64,000 nucleotides of DNA from Rhizodiscina lignyota. Taxonomy: Eukaryota > Ascomycota > Dothideomycetes > Aulographales > Rhizodiscinaceae. The notes below the pieces were generated by a model. That model had not been told where the DNA came from, did no database searches, and saw only the letters and a list, made by a program, of their open reading frames with translations. Shown one piece after another: positions 9,803 to 19,970 of the stretch. How positions within the stretch are numbered: position 1 is the stretch's first letter; the number at the start of each line of letters is the position of its first letter. Where the stretch lies: assembly GCA_010015805.1 (NCBI GenBank), contig ML978129.1, positions 1,364,001-1,428,000 of the forward strand, given 5' to 3'. Position numbers and translations under genes: made by a program.

Positions 9803-10331
9803 TGGAGCCGCTCCACGTCAGCTCATTAGGCCCACCGCATCGACGAACTTGTCTGCATCGACGAACTTGTCCGCATCGATGCGAACTGAACAGCGGATTC
9901 GAAGTTGCAATCTGTGCTGCAGAAGCAGAAGGAAGAGGAGAAGACGGTACAAATGAGCGTGGAGGGATACTAGAGTAACTATTTTGCGACTGTCATAACC
10001 AGTGACCGAGATTCTTATTGGCCTATCCGGCCAAGCTCTTTCAGACTGCGAGCTGTTTGGGCGATGTGATGAATGTATTGGCCTTGGCTGAATGCGTCCA
10101 GTCGGAGTACATGGAGCGCCTTTGATTTGATTCAAGAATTACTATGTACAATTCTTTGTACGATAGATCTGTGTGAATAGAGGTTCATTGGACTGTTGCA
10201 TATCGCAGCATCCATGAACTCTTCAATCAGCTGGCCATCATCTGAGGTTTGAATATCAGCGCATCGCCATAGGCGAGATCTTCCATCATCTTCATAACAT
10301 GGTCACGTATGCGCTGTTAAATGCAGCACCT
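9803..10331. other. Spacer between convergent flavin-reductase and MED11 genes
   Basis: Contains an 18-bp tandem repeat (listed separately) and otherwise only short frames without motifs. Both neighbours end here, so it holds the two 3' untranslated regions. Confidence 0.6.
9837..9880 (+). repeat. 18-bp direct repeat, 2.4 copies
   Basis: GCATCGACGAACTTGTCT is repeated at 9837-9854 and 9855-9872 (last base C), with a partial third copy to 9880. It starts 35 bp after the flavin-reductase stop codon, in its 3' untranslated region. Confidence 0.85.
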
Positions 10332-10928
10332 TCAGATCCCATCTTCAATATCTGCATTGTCCATCTCAACATCGCCATTATGCGTGTTGCCTTTTCGTTC
10401 CTTGATACCCTCTAACATCTCCCTCGCTTCCTTCCAGACCTCCTCCTCCTTTCTCCGACCCACCTCATCTCCCCGCGAGTTCAGCCACCCAATGTCAAGA
10501 TTTCCTAGGCCACCGGCGGTAATCACGTCATCCGCCTTGTTAGTGCTAGGATCGCCCTTCTCGATCACTACTGGTCGCGCATCGGCCGCTTTGGCGGGGA
10601 TCAGCCCCTCGTCTTGCAGCGCTTCGGACTCGGTTTGCAGTGCGGACTGGATGCGCGAGAAGAGTTTGAAGTATGCCGTCGCGTTCGTGGTGAATGCGGC
10701 CTTGCGTGCCTCAGTGGGGTCTGTCGAGTTGGATTCCGAGGGAGGATTACTGCTGAGAGCGGAGATGGAGTTCCCGGCGGCGCGGAGGAGAGATGCCACG
10801 TCCTGTGTCGTGTCAGTATATTTGTCGTGCATAATTTACTATGTGGCGCATTTTAGTACCTCCTCAATGGCACTGAGAGCCTGGATGCGCTGGGCGCGTT
10901 TCGCTTTGAAGGACTGTTCTTCCGCCAT
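10332..10928 (-). CDS. MED11: Mediator complex subunit 11, 2 exons
   Basis: Head-module subunit of Mediator, which bridges activators, RNA polymerase II and TFIIH in the nucleus. Exons 10928-10860 and 10802-10332; the 57-bp intron (GTACTA...CACAG) is phase 0, giving 179 residues. Exon 1 encodes a charged helix ending RIQALSAIEE, and exon 2 opens with DVASLLRAAGNSISAL. Joined, this is the Med11 signature (a helix with LS-I-D-ASLL-AG). A second helical part, ATAYFKLFSRIQSALQTESE (about residues 72-91), matches the second half of the family fold. The acidic C-terminal tail is fungal-specific. The protein is longer than the budding-yeast subunit but normal for filamentous fungi. It is divergently arranged with TAF5, 480 bp away. 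Confidence 0.85.
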
Positions 10929-11408
10929 GGTCGTTGGATGTGGAAGAAGGAGCTTGTCTCAACCCATAATCATTGTCGGCGCATGAAATGCCACATCAAA
11001 CGATGATGCGTGATTAAGTAGCAACACAGTGTTATACGATAATGTTCTCATCGATAATAGCGAAGGGTAGTGATGCAGATGTAAAAGCTCCGATTGAGGC
11101 TCTGCGGGAGCTAAATTAGCGCGGCATGGGGCTTTCGTCGCTTCACTCCATCCGTGTCCGACTGACTTCACTCGGTCGCACATTCCATCATCATACCACG
11201 CCACCCAGCCATCATCCACGAATTGTCTGCCACAGAGACAACACCTCGACACATCGTCCCTACACTGACAAACGCCGACGAACATCTCACCTGTCTGCGC
11301 GCATCCTCGCGATCACCTTTCCCTTCCACATGGAAGGCCAGACCTACATAACTTGAGAGATCTGGGGACGTCCATCGGTCGAAGCTTCCAAGTTCTATCA
11401 TCGTCACA
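10929..11408. promoter_or_regulatory. Shared divergent promoter region, MED11 and TAF5
   Basis: A 480-bp region between two start codons pointing away from each other, MED11 at 10928 (minus) and TAF5 at 11409 (plus). No coding frame of interest. It must contain both promoters; no TATA box is obvious, which fits housekeeping genes. Confidence 0.7.
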
Positions 11409-14157
11409 ATGTCGAACCCACCGCAAGGCCCGGGCATGCCTCCGTCGCGGAGCAACAGCATGACAAACGGTCCTGTGGGCGCTGGCATACAGCAGCAGGC
11501 GCCACCGGGAGCTGCACCGCAACCGCAGCAGTCGCAGGCAAACCTCAATCAAATTGTGGGTTTACTCTCCCTGTTCTACCCACACCGTCCGAGTTCTCTG
11601 TATTTTCGCTCTTGCTTTTTCGGCTCTGCTGTTGTGAAGGAAGGATGGCATTTCACACCCAAAAGCCCTCGAAGTGGCCCTGTAACACCCCTCCGTTTGT
11701 GAAGTCGCATCGCGAAACTTTGGACTACGCTAGAGTATTTAAATCACTACACCATCTACCCTACCTTCACAACCCGTTTTCCTTCAACCCGCACTCTTTC
11801 TGCCTCCACCACTACTGCATCTTTTCGATTATCGAGCATCATGAGTGCTAGAGCTTATGGCGAGACAGTCCAGATTGTTTTTGTTCCCTTTCACTCAAAC
11901 TTTCGAAAAGCTAACTGTTGCCAGGTCCTAGAATATCTCAGTAAGAAGGGATACAACAAGACCGAAGCCACCCTTCGCAAAGAATCAGCGATTCATGACC
12001 AGAATGGAAGACCGCTCGTAAGAAGGGTGGAAGACCAGGGAGGTCAAAAATATTCCACTGCGTTCAGTACGTCACTGCCAATATTAAGATGCGTGGGCGA
12101 AACAACTGATTGATGCAGTTCTTCTCCGCGACTGGGTCGAGGACAACCTGGACATCTACAAGCCCGAACTGCGACGCTTGCTGTGGCCAGTCTTCGTGTA
12201 CTCTTACCTGAACCTCGCGATCGAGTGCTACTTCAAAGAGACAGAGCGCTACTTCAACTCCTTCCAGAGCCTCTTCCTTCCCGACCATGAAGTCGACGTC
12301 CGTGCGCTCACTGGCATCCAATTGCCAGAGCATGTGCATCAAAATGCGACGGCACAGATTTACTACAATAACCGCTACCGCCTTTCCCTAACGAAGATGG
12401 CACAACAGGCGCTCTACGAATTTCTGGAGGCCAAAGAATCCGACGGAGGCTCTGTTATCGTGCAGCTCCTTCAGCGACACTTCAACTTGATCGCCGTTGA
12501 TAGAGCGTCCGTGGGACATGAGCGAAGCTTAGCGGCGCTGCTTGCTCGTGGTGGTGCTGATGAGGACATGCCTATGGAAGATGAAGGTATCCCTGGACAC
12601 AATCCGGGCTCCGCCAACACGGATCCAAATGCCCCACCTGTGTTACCGAACCTCAAGCTTGGGATGCCGCCAATGGACCCTGAGGCTGCTGAAGATGTAA
12701 GGGGCGCGCTTCAGGACGAGGATGCCAAGAACCCCCCGGCGCCAGGTCAGAACTCGCTTGTTGAAGAATTCGACCAACGAATCAAACGTGAACCTACCGA
12801 AGACGCGCCAACACGCGACACGGTCCCTCTCCCACCCCCACTTGCGCGCGACGTCGCGATGGAGGTGCAAAAGATCAAGGAGAACCGCGATCGATTCAGG
12901 ATTTTCGAGAAGACGACTGGTGGTTTGGGACCTGGTGTTAGTGTCGTCATGTACACATTCCATAACACCTTTGATAGGTAAGTTGCGCGTGGTGTTTTCG
13001 CTATGACGTATACTGATTTGTGTAGCATCAACTGCCTCGACTTCTCTGGCGATCAGAACCTCGTTGCAGCAGGCATGGCCGAGTCCTACATCCGCGTATG
13101 GTCGCTCGACGGTTCGCCACTCCCTTCACTCATGCCATCGAACCCCAACGAACCCCCGCCAAAGCCTGTGTCCTCTCGTCGCTTGGTTGGCCACTCTGGT
13201 CCCGTATACGCCGTCTCCTTCTCCCCGTCTACAGTAAACCCCTCTACCTCCTCATCCGCCCAAACAAACGGCACCTCCACCGAATCCTCTAAATACCCGT
13301 CCACGAAATCTCAATACCTTCTCTCCTCCTCCGCAGACAAGACCATCCGTCTCTGGTCCCTCGACGTCTGGCAATGCCTCGTAGCTTACCGTGCACACGA
13401 TTCACCCGTGTGGGACGTGCAGTGGGGCCCTTTCGGCTACTACTTCGCTTCGGCGGGCCACGACCGCACTGCCCGCCTCTGGGCAACCGACCACGTCGAG
13501 CCACTGCGCATGTTCGTCGGTCACGACCAGGACGTCGATGTCGTCGCGTGGCATCCAAACGGCGCGTACGTCTTCACCGCGAGCGGCGACAAGACGGTTC
13601 GCATGTGGGACGTCCAGCGCGGTACCAGCGTGCGCATGTTCACAGGTCACCTGAACAACCTCACGGCGCTGGCGGTCAGTTCTGATGGTGAGAAGCTGGC
13701 GAGCGCGGATGATAGTGGCGCGATTGTGCTGTGGGATCTTAAGGAGGGCGCGAGGATCAAGCGCATGCGTGGACATGGTAAGGGCGGCGTGTGGAGCCTT
13801 AGCTGGTCTGCGGAGAGCAACGTCCTCGTGTCGGGTGGTGCGGACGGCACGGTGCGCGTATGGGACTGCGTGCAGCGACTGCAGGATGGTGGACCTGGTG
13901 CTGCGGCAGGTATTGCGGGTGCAAAGGCGCCAGATAGTGCGGGCGTGAAGGATGGCGCCAGCAGTGGGTCGGGTGCGGTGGCGGGTGTGGGTGCGGGCGT
14001 GGGCGCGAAGAAGAAGAAAGAGAAGGATGTTGTTGTCACAGGGGATCAGATTGCTGCTTTCCCGACGAAGAAGAGTCCCGTGTATAAGGTGCAGTTTACA
14101 CGGATGAATCTGGTTATGGCTGGGGGTGCGTTCATACCTGAGCCGGAGAAGCTGTGA
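11409..14157 (+). CDS. TAF5: TFIID/SAGA subunit TAF5 (LisH, NTD2, WD40), 4 exons
   Basis: Scaffold subunit of TFIID (and of SAGA in yeast), needed for RNA polymerase II transcription. Exons 11409-11555, 11925-12066, 12119-12977 and 13026-14157, giving 759 residues. Introns are 369, 52 and 48 bp, all GT...AG. Exon 1 encodes a Gln/Pro-rich leader. The LisH motif VLEYLSKKGYNKTEATLRKE opens exon 2 (residues 50-70). The TAF5 NTD2 domain follows (YKPELRRLLWPVFVYSYLNL, then YFNSFQSLFLPDHE). After an acidic linker, a C-terminal beta-propeller holds about six WD40 repeats (LVGHSGPVYAVSFSP, IRLWSLDVWQCL, ARLWATDHVEPLRMFVGHD, VRMWDVQRGTSVRMFTGH, IVLWDLKEGARIKRMRGHG, VRVWDCVQRL). A Gly/Ala-rich loop near residue 690 precedes the last strand. 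The first intron is unusually long for this window. Confidence 0.96.
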
Positions 14158-14607
14158 TTGGATGGGCATGGAAATTTGGATGAGTGTCGGCTTTTTTGAA
14201 GCGCGCTGCTCATTCGAACGTACGGCAAGGAACAATATCGCATGAAGGACGTCTGTTTGACGGTACATGAGGCAAGGAAGCTTCATTTTTAATGATGCAG
14301 GCTGGATTGCACGATCAGTGGCTTCACGTTGATATTATGCATTGGGACTTGGGAAGATTCGTCTCTTCACAAGAGTGGTGAGGCTTGTAAGCTCACATGA
14401 GCAAAATCGAATAGCACAAATGCCAGAGAGCTTTAATTCAATGCTCCATGTTCACATCTAGAAGAATGACTTCACGAAGTGGCGAGCATCCTCAAATTGT
14501 AGAACTTTCGCCCAGAAGCAGACTGTCCGTAACCCAGAAAATGCAACGATCATCTCCGATCATCGTCTCATTCGAATTGTTCTCCCCTCATCCTCGTTTT
14601 GAATCAC
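14158..14607. other. Spacer between convergent TAF5 and eS26 genes
   Basis: Contains both 3' untranslated regions. No motif-bearing frame and no repeat seen. Confidence 0.6.
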
Positions 14608-15155
14608 CTACTGTACCGTACCGCCCGCCGACACCTTCGCCGCCTGCTGCGGGTTCACTTTCTTGCCGTCCTTGTTGTATCGGACTCTTGGAGGAGGAGC
14701 ACGGTTCCGGCGACCTTCACGCGAGCGCACACGTACAATCTTGCCGTGGATGGCGCACGAGACGCAGTACTGTAGCTTCAAGTACATCTTGGGCACGGTG
14801 TATTCGGGGAAGACGGAGGCGTCCGAGATATCACCTAGAGGTGAGCTTGTTAGTTTCTGATTTTTCTTCTATGATATAAAATACGGCAAGGTTTGTGAAG
14901 ATTCAGAAAGAAGCGGTCGGGGCAGAGTGGCGTGGACGTACGGATAGCGGCCGACTCGACCATGTTGCGAATGGTGAAGCGCTTGATCGCCTTGTCCTTT
15001 GGTGTGCATCGCGAGCAGTTGGAGCAGCGAATGGGCTTGACGTGGCCGCGGCCCTTCTTGTTACGGCCGCTTTGGAATAATTGTTAGCTTTGTTTCTTCG
15101 TCTCCGTGGTTTCGCGGAATGCGTATGCGTACTTGGATGCTCGCTTCTTGACCAT
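14608..15155 (-). CDS. RPS26: 40S ribosomal protein eS26, 3 exons
   Basis: Small-subunit cytosolic ribosomal protein. Exons 15155-15133 (23 nt, codes only MVKKRAS plus two bases), 15069-14942 and 14834-14608. Introns are 63 bp and 107 bp, giving 125 residues against 119 in yeast. The joined sequence starts [19 protein letters not shown], as in all eS26 proteins. The zinc-binding cysteines are in IRCSNCSRC and in [20 protein letters not shown], and [20 protein letters not shown] and [16 protein letters not shown] are family blocks. A very short first coding exon and early introns are typical of fungal ribosomal protein genes, whose 5' introns often affect expression. The CBS/PB1 gene starts 520 bp away in the opposite direction. 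Confidence 0.97.
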
Positions 15156-15675
15156 GATGGGCTGTCTGAGGCAAATTAGCGATTGTCGAGATAGAGAGAA
15201 ACGCAAAATAGCCTTACCTGAGATATTGTTAATCTGCTGCAGCCTGGAGAGATGGAGTTGCTGGCGCTGTTTGATGTCGATGTCGCTTTGGCAAATTGAA
15301 TGTGGGTTTACAAGCTGTGCCCGGCCCGGGCTTTTGCCGACGGATTTGATCTTATCAATTGGCGGTTCAGAATAGGAATGGCTCGATCTCTAGCCCTGTC
15401 ACATGATGACAAGGATGGCCGCGCTCCGAACGACGCATGGCCCGAAGCGTTGTTTAGATTCGCTATCATCACCAGATCTCCCTGAATTCGTCGTTTGGCC
15501 GTGGGTTGGGAACGTAGTCCTTGAAGGGGCCCATATTGCAGCTCTTTTCAGGGCTAAAACAGCCGCAGCGGCAGATTCGAAGGCGGAGAGGCTATCGGAC
15601 AAAATTTCCGCAGGCCAACGGGATAAACAAACGGAATAAACTTGCACAACAGCAACGACGACGAACAACGCAACA
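15156..15675. promoter_or_regulatory. Divergent promoter region, eS26 and CBS/PB1 gene
   Basis: The 520 bp between the eS26 start (15155, minus) and the CBS/PB1 start (15676, plus) has no supported coding frame. A ribosomal-protein promoter must lie in its left part. No clear TATA box was seen. Confidence 0.6.
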
Positions 15676-17797
15676 ATGTCAGCCACTGGGACATTCAGAG
15701 GCACGCCTAAGGGACGAGGCCAAGTTCCCTTCACGAACAGTCCTTCTCACATACCCATACCACGACCTGCTCCAGAGTCACACGTCAGCCACAATGCGAG
15801 CGAAGCTGGCTCGACCCTCAGTGCTAGTCGACAGAAGCAGACCAAACGCGATGAGGTATGCTCGCAGAATTGTTGTGGTGGTTAATCATTTGGGCTCACC
15901 ATTTGCTTAGGCAATTCGCCGTCGAATCGAATCCGACTTGAACAAGAAGAAGAACCCTACCTCCCGTATACGCCAAACCCGTAAAGCTCCACCAGGCACT
16001 GTCCTCGCGCTCAGACCTAGTCCCGCTCTTCAGATCAAGCCCAACACTACAGTTGCTGAGGCTGCGCAATTGATGGCTGCGAAGCGTGAAGACTGCGTCT
16101 TGGTTACCGATGACGACGAGCGTATCGCTGGTATTTTTACGGCGAAGGACCTTGCTTTCAGAGTTGTAGGGGCAGGCATCAAGGCAAGAGATGTCACAAT
16201 CGAGGAAATCATGACAAAGAACCCTCTATGTGCGAAGACGGATACCAGTGCTACAGATGCGCTAGACCTAATGGTTAGGAAGGGTTTTCGCCATTTGCCA
16301 GTCATGGATGAGAATCATGACATCTCAGGCATTCTCGATATCACAAAATGCTTCTACGATGCGATGGAGAAATTGGAAAGGGCATATAGCTCGTCGCGCA
16401 AACTCTACGACGCTCTTGAAGGTGTGCAGGCGGAGCTTGGATCCAGCCAACCTCAGCAGATCATTCAATACGTCGAGGCGTTGCGGAGTAAAATGTCTGG
16501 CCCGACACTGGAATCTGTCCTGACTGGACTGCCACCAACAACGGTTTCCGTTCGTACTTCGGTCAAGGAGGCTGCGGGACTAATGAAGGAGAATCATACA
16601 ACTGCTGTCCTCGTTCAAGATCAAGGGGCAATAACTGGTATTTTTACCAGCAAGGATGTGGTTCTGCGAGTTATTGCCGCTGGTCTCGATCCCGCGACTT
16701 GCAGCGTTGTCAGAGTCATGACGCCGCATCCGGACTTTGCTCCTAGTGACATGACCATTCAAGCCGCGCTCCGCAAGATGCATGGTGAGTAACCTACTCC
16801 AAACTAGGTGAGAACATTCTAATATGATTGTGTAGATGGTCACTATCTCAATCTCCCTGTGATGAGCGAGGCTGGCGAGATTGTCGGAATGGTCGACGTT
16901 CTCAAACTGACATACGCAACATTGGATCAAATCAACAGCATGGGAACAACAGACAGTGAAGGACCGGCCTGGAACAAGTTCTGGCTGTCTCTCGACAACG
17001 AATCTGAGTCAATGGTCTCTGGAGAAGGTAGCCGTATGCCTCATACTCCTGACCATCGATCGCTTATGTCGCCAGCAATGGATCGCCCAGGTGTAGACCG
17101 TGGAGACAGCGTCCTGCCAAACGAATCGGCATCGCACCATGGTGCTGACTCTCCTGCCCATTCTGCTCTTGCTGGGAGGCCCCAGTCGCCAATACTTGAA
17201 GAAACTCCATTCGCGTTCAAGTTCAAGGCTCCTAGTGGACGTGTCCATCGCCTCCAGATCGTTGCCGCTGCAGGGATCGCTGAGCTGATTTCGAGTGTTG
17301 CCGATAAGCTTGGCAAAGAAATAGACGCCGTTGGTGGCCTGCCAGAGGTTGAGGAGGGTAAGATGGGAAAGACTGGGTTTGCCCTTAGCTACCTAGACAA
17401 CGAGGGCGATACCGTTTCAATCACGACCGATAAGGATCTTCTCGAGGCCATTAATTTAGCCCGCATGAGCCACCACGACAAGGTCGATCTTTTTGTGCAT
17501 GATCCGGATCAACCGCCTCACTCAGCAACTCTCGATCCTCATCCAGGCACTGTCAAACCACCTTCGCCTCCAGAGTCTCAACTCAGGCGCAGAAGACTTG
17601 ACGATGAGGAAGATGAAGAAGATGTCTTCGAGGAGCGTCCTCCGAGGGAGCGGAAACAAACCTCTCCGCAGATACAACAGGAGCAGTTTATTGCAGGTGT
17701 GCCAAACGAGCTCCTTCTGCCAGGAGCCATTGTCACGCTTGCCGTCGTCATTGTTGGTGTCTTTGCGTTGACCCGTGCGACCGGCTCGAGCCGGTAG
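15676..17797 (+). CDS. CBS-domain and PB1-domain protein with C-terminal membrane anchor (Mug70-like), 3 exons
   Basis: Fungal protein with two Bateman modules and a PB1 domain; fission yeast Mug70 is of this type. CBS pairs usually sense adenosine ligands and PB1 mediates heterodimerisation; the actual role is unknown. Exons 15676-15855, 15911-16784 and 16836-17797; introns are 55 bp and 51 bp, giving 671 residues. CBS1-2 span about 85-205 (IKPNTTVAEAAQLMAAKRED, then GIFTAKDLAFRVV and GFRHLPVMDE). CBS3-4 span about 270-400 (VSVRTSVKEAAGLMKENHTT, GIFTSKDVVLRVI, then HYLNLPVMSEAGEIVGMVDV). A Ser/Pro linker leads to PB1 at about 485-570 (FKFKAPSGRVHRLQIV ... TVSITTDKDLLEAI). The final residues are hydrophobic (LLLPGAIVTLAVVIVGVFAL) with a short basic tail, a tail-anchor arrangement. 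Confidence 0.94.
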
Positions 17798-18082
17798 TTC
17801 CTGCTGATTGAGATCGTATCTAATTGAGCTTCTGAATTGACGAATCATGCTTGTTCTCACTATATCCTTCGTCGCTGCTCTTGGTATCTTCGATACTGTA
17901 TGATATACAGACTGCTCTTCTTTCCGGCACAGCGTTTAGTTCAATCGGGAAATTAATATTCTGCCTTTCAGCTATTTCTCAAATACCAAAGACTTTTTCG
18001 GGCGTAAATCTAATGATATTTATCACGCTATGGCCTCTCTTACTCCGTAGTGCTTGCACAGTTGCTTTCTTCATTTGACCCT

Positions 18083-18943
18083 TCATCCCCTCACAAACTC
18101 AATCCAAATCGCATTCGCCCCCTCTCCAAACCTCTCCTCCACCGTCCCCACGCCTTCCTTCTCCGTCCACAACGCCACACTCACCACCCGCGCCTCCAGC
18201 TCCCCAAACGGCACTAACACAATCTCCCCAATCCCCTTGCTCACATCCGCAGGCGACCGAATCGCAAAGCTCGCCCGCCCCGATCCAGACTCGTCAAGCA
18301 CCGCTCCCACGCCAGTGATCCCGCCGTAGACCTTGCAGTACTGCGTGAACTTTGCGCTTGGCACGCCTACCGTGATGCTCTTCACGCCCAGCGCGCCTGA
18401 GGGATGTGTCGTCGCTTCTGCGGAGTCCGACGTGACTCTCCACGTTCTCTGCGTCACATCATGGCACCAGAATGGTACGGAGCCCCTCTTAACTGAATCT
18501 GACGGATGAGTGGAAGTGGGAAACGTGACGTGCCATTTAATCTCGTGACCGCCTGTCGTTCGACCACCGGCTCGCGGCTCAGCGTACGTGATGCCTAGGT
18601 TTGCGGGCTCTTCGCCCTGCTCGGATTCGCTTCCCAGGCCGTTGAGAGTTAAACGCACGACTTCCACGTCCCCGACTTCTTGGGATGTCAGGGCGAAGTC
18701 GATGATCCCGTTCGGCAGGGCACCCCACCAGTGCCCGGATTTGAGGTCTGCAGAGTCGTCGATGAAGCTGATGAATTCGAAGTACACACCATCGCTGAAG
18801 ATGACGAGTTTGTTTTCCGTTTTGTTGTCTGCGTGTCGGCCGCCCGGGGAGATGGTAAAGAGGGATGTGATGGAATTGGGGAGGGATTGGAGGAGAGAAT
18901 ACGGGATGAGAATTATGATGTGGTCGAGCTTGGGGAGAAACAT
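18083..18943 (-). CDS. Glyoxalase-like domain protein
   Basis: Single-exon gene of 286 residues with the glyoxalase-like fold (Pfam Glyoxalase_3 type). The N-terminal block is LDHIIILIPYSLLQSLPNSI followed by FTISPGGRHADNKTENKLVI and the strand FSDGVYFEFISFID. This is the usual opening of this family, with its metal-type His in LDHIIILI. WWGALPNGIIDFAL follows. The second half, from KRGSVPFWCHDVTQRTWRV, repeats the fold. The last strand is NAIWIEFVRG. Family members are mostly uncharacterised; substrate not known. It is the first of five genes all on the minus strand up to 27 kb. The start ATG lies just before the first beta strand, as is usual. Confidence 0.85.
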   Translation of the reverse strand: MFLPKLDHIIILIPYSLLQSLPNSITSLFTISPGGRHADNKTENKLVIFSDGVYFEFISFIDDSADLKSGHWWGALPNGIIDFALTSQEVGDVEVVRLTLNGLGSESEQGEEPANLGITYAEPRAGGRTTGGHEIKWHVTFPTSTHPSDSVKRGSVPFWCHDVTQRTWRVTSDSAEATTHPSGALGVKSITVGVPSAKFTQYCKVYGGITGVGAVLDESGSGRASFAIRSPADVSKGIGEIVLVPFGELEARVVSVALWTEKEGVGTVEERFGEGANAIWIEFVRG

Positions 18944-19970
18944 TTTGTTTTTCCCTTGTTGCAGTACATTGGTTGAGGAACGAGGAATGGGGAGTTGAGT
19001 TACACAATGGAAAGTGCCCGAAGGGTGGAGTCACGGGTTTGGAAGGTGAGCACCTGGGAATCACATGGCGTGATGCTGCGGGCGGTCTGCATCCGGAAGC
19101 AGATGGGAAGAGCGAGACTGTTGCTCTGATAATTCCTACACTCGCGTCAGAGATTCATCTTTGTCTAAGGCGCTTCTTGGCTAAGTGATTTAGCAGAGGG
19201 ACGTCGTCTTTGGCTCTTTGATATTCAGGGTAAAGGACCGAATTTACCAGGATTTCCGCTTTGGGAAGGTATCCCAATGGGAGAGAAATTCTGCCAGGTT
19301 CTACCTTGGAATGTCGAGAATCTTTTGTATGTAAGATGGTTCTGACTCGTTCGTATATCCTCTCGTCTCCATGGCCTCGGAGTAGATGACCCGATTGCAC
19401 GATGGTTGTGACTAAGGTTATAAAAATACCGTTTTGAAGGCTGCCTCTAACAATCCACGGTTATGTAACTATGCCACGAAGGCAAAATTCGATCGAAGAG
19501 GTAGGCCCGAAGAATAGAGAAAGTAGGTTTAGGGAACAGGGGTTCGTTTATTTTGATCTTTGTAAAAGAGAAGCCAAAAGAGAATTTTTACATGGAGGAG
19601 AAGAAAAAGAAAAATGAGAATGCACAAGCTGGTTTATCGCTTACTCCTATTAACAGCTCTACGTCCTTTTCCAAATGCATTATCCTCGTAACCCGAAATT
19701 CATGCTAGTCAAGCTCATTAATTAAGAGAGTCAAGGCAATAAATGTAGAGCTTGAGTTCGTAAGCCTGCAGCAAGGTGTTCACATGTAAGTACGGCACAA
19801 GGCATGAGCCTTACGCGCAGCTATTGGCTGAGTCGATTTGTCCAAGCTGCATCAACTTAGAGATTTCACAGGTTGCCATTCTACCTTATTCAACTAGCAG
19901 CACATTGATGTCGGAGATTGACGCTACTCCTTTTTGACAGTCTGTTCACCATGCCCGCATCCAATTCCCC
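18944..19970. other. Intergenic spacer, 1 kb
   Basis: No supported gene. A minus-strand open frame at 19400-19155 (81 codons) lacks an ATG start and any known motif. The stretch 19480-19780 is AG-rich on the plus strand. No element ends or RNA gene recognised. Confidence 0.5.

Noticed and set aside
13402-14286. Minus-strand open frame of 294 codons
   Set aside because: Antisense of the TAF5 WD40 exon; GC-rich coding sequence creates it and it has no domain.
19155-19400. Possible 81-residue protein on the minus strand
   Set aside because: Starts with GTG, has no ATG or motif, and no splice signals connect it to other frames.
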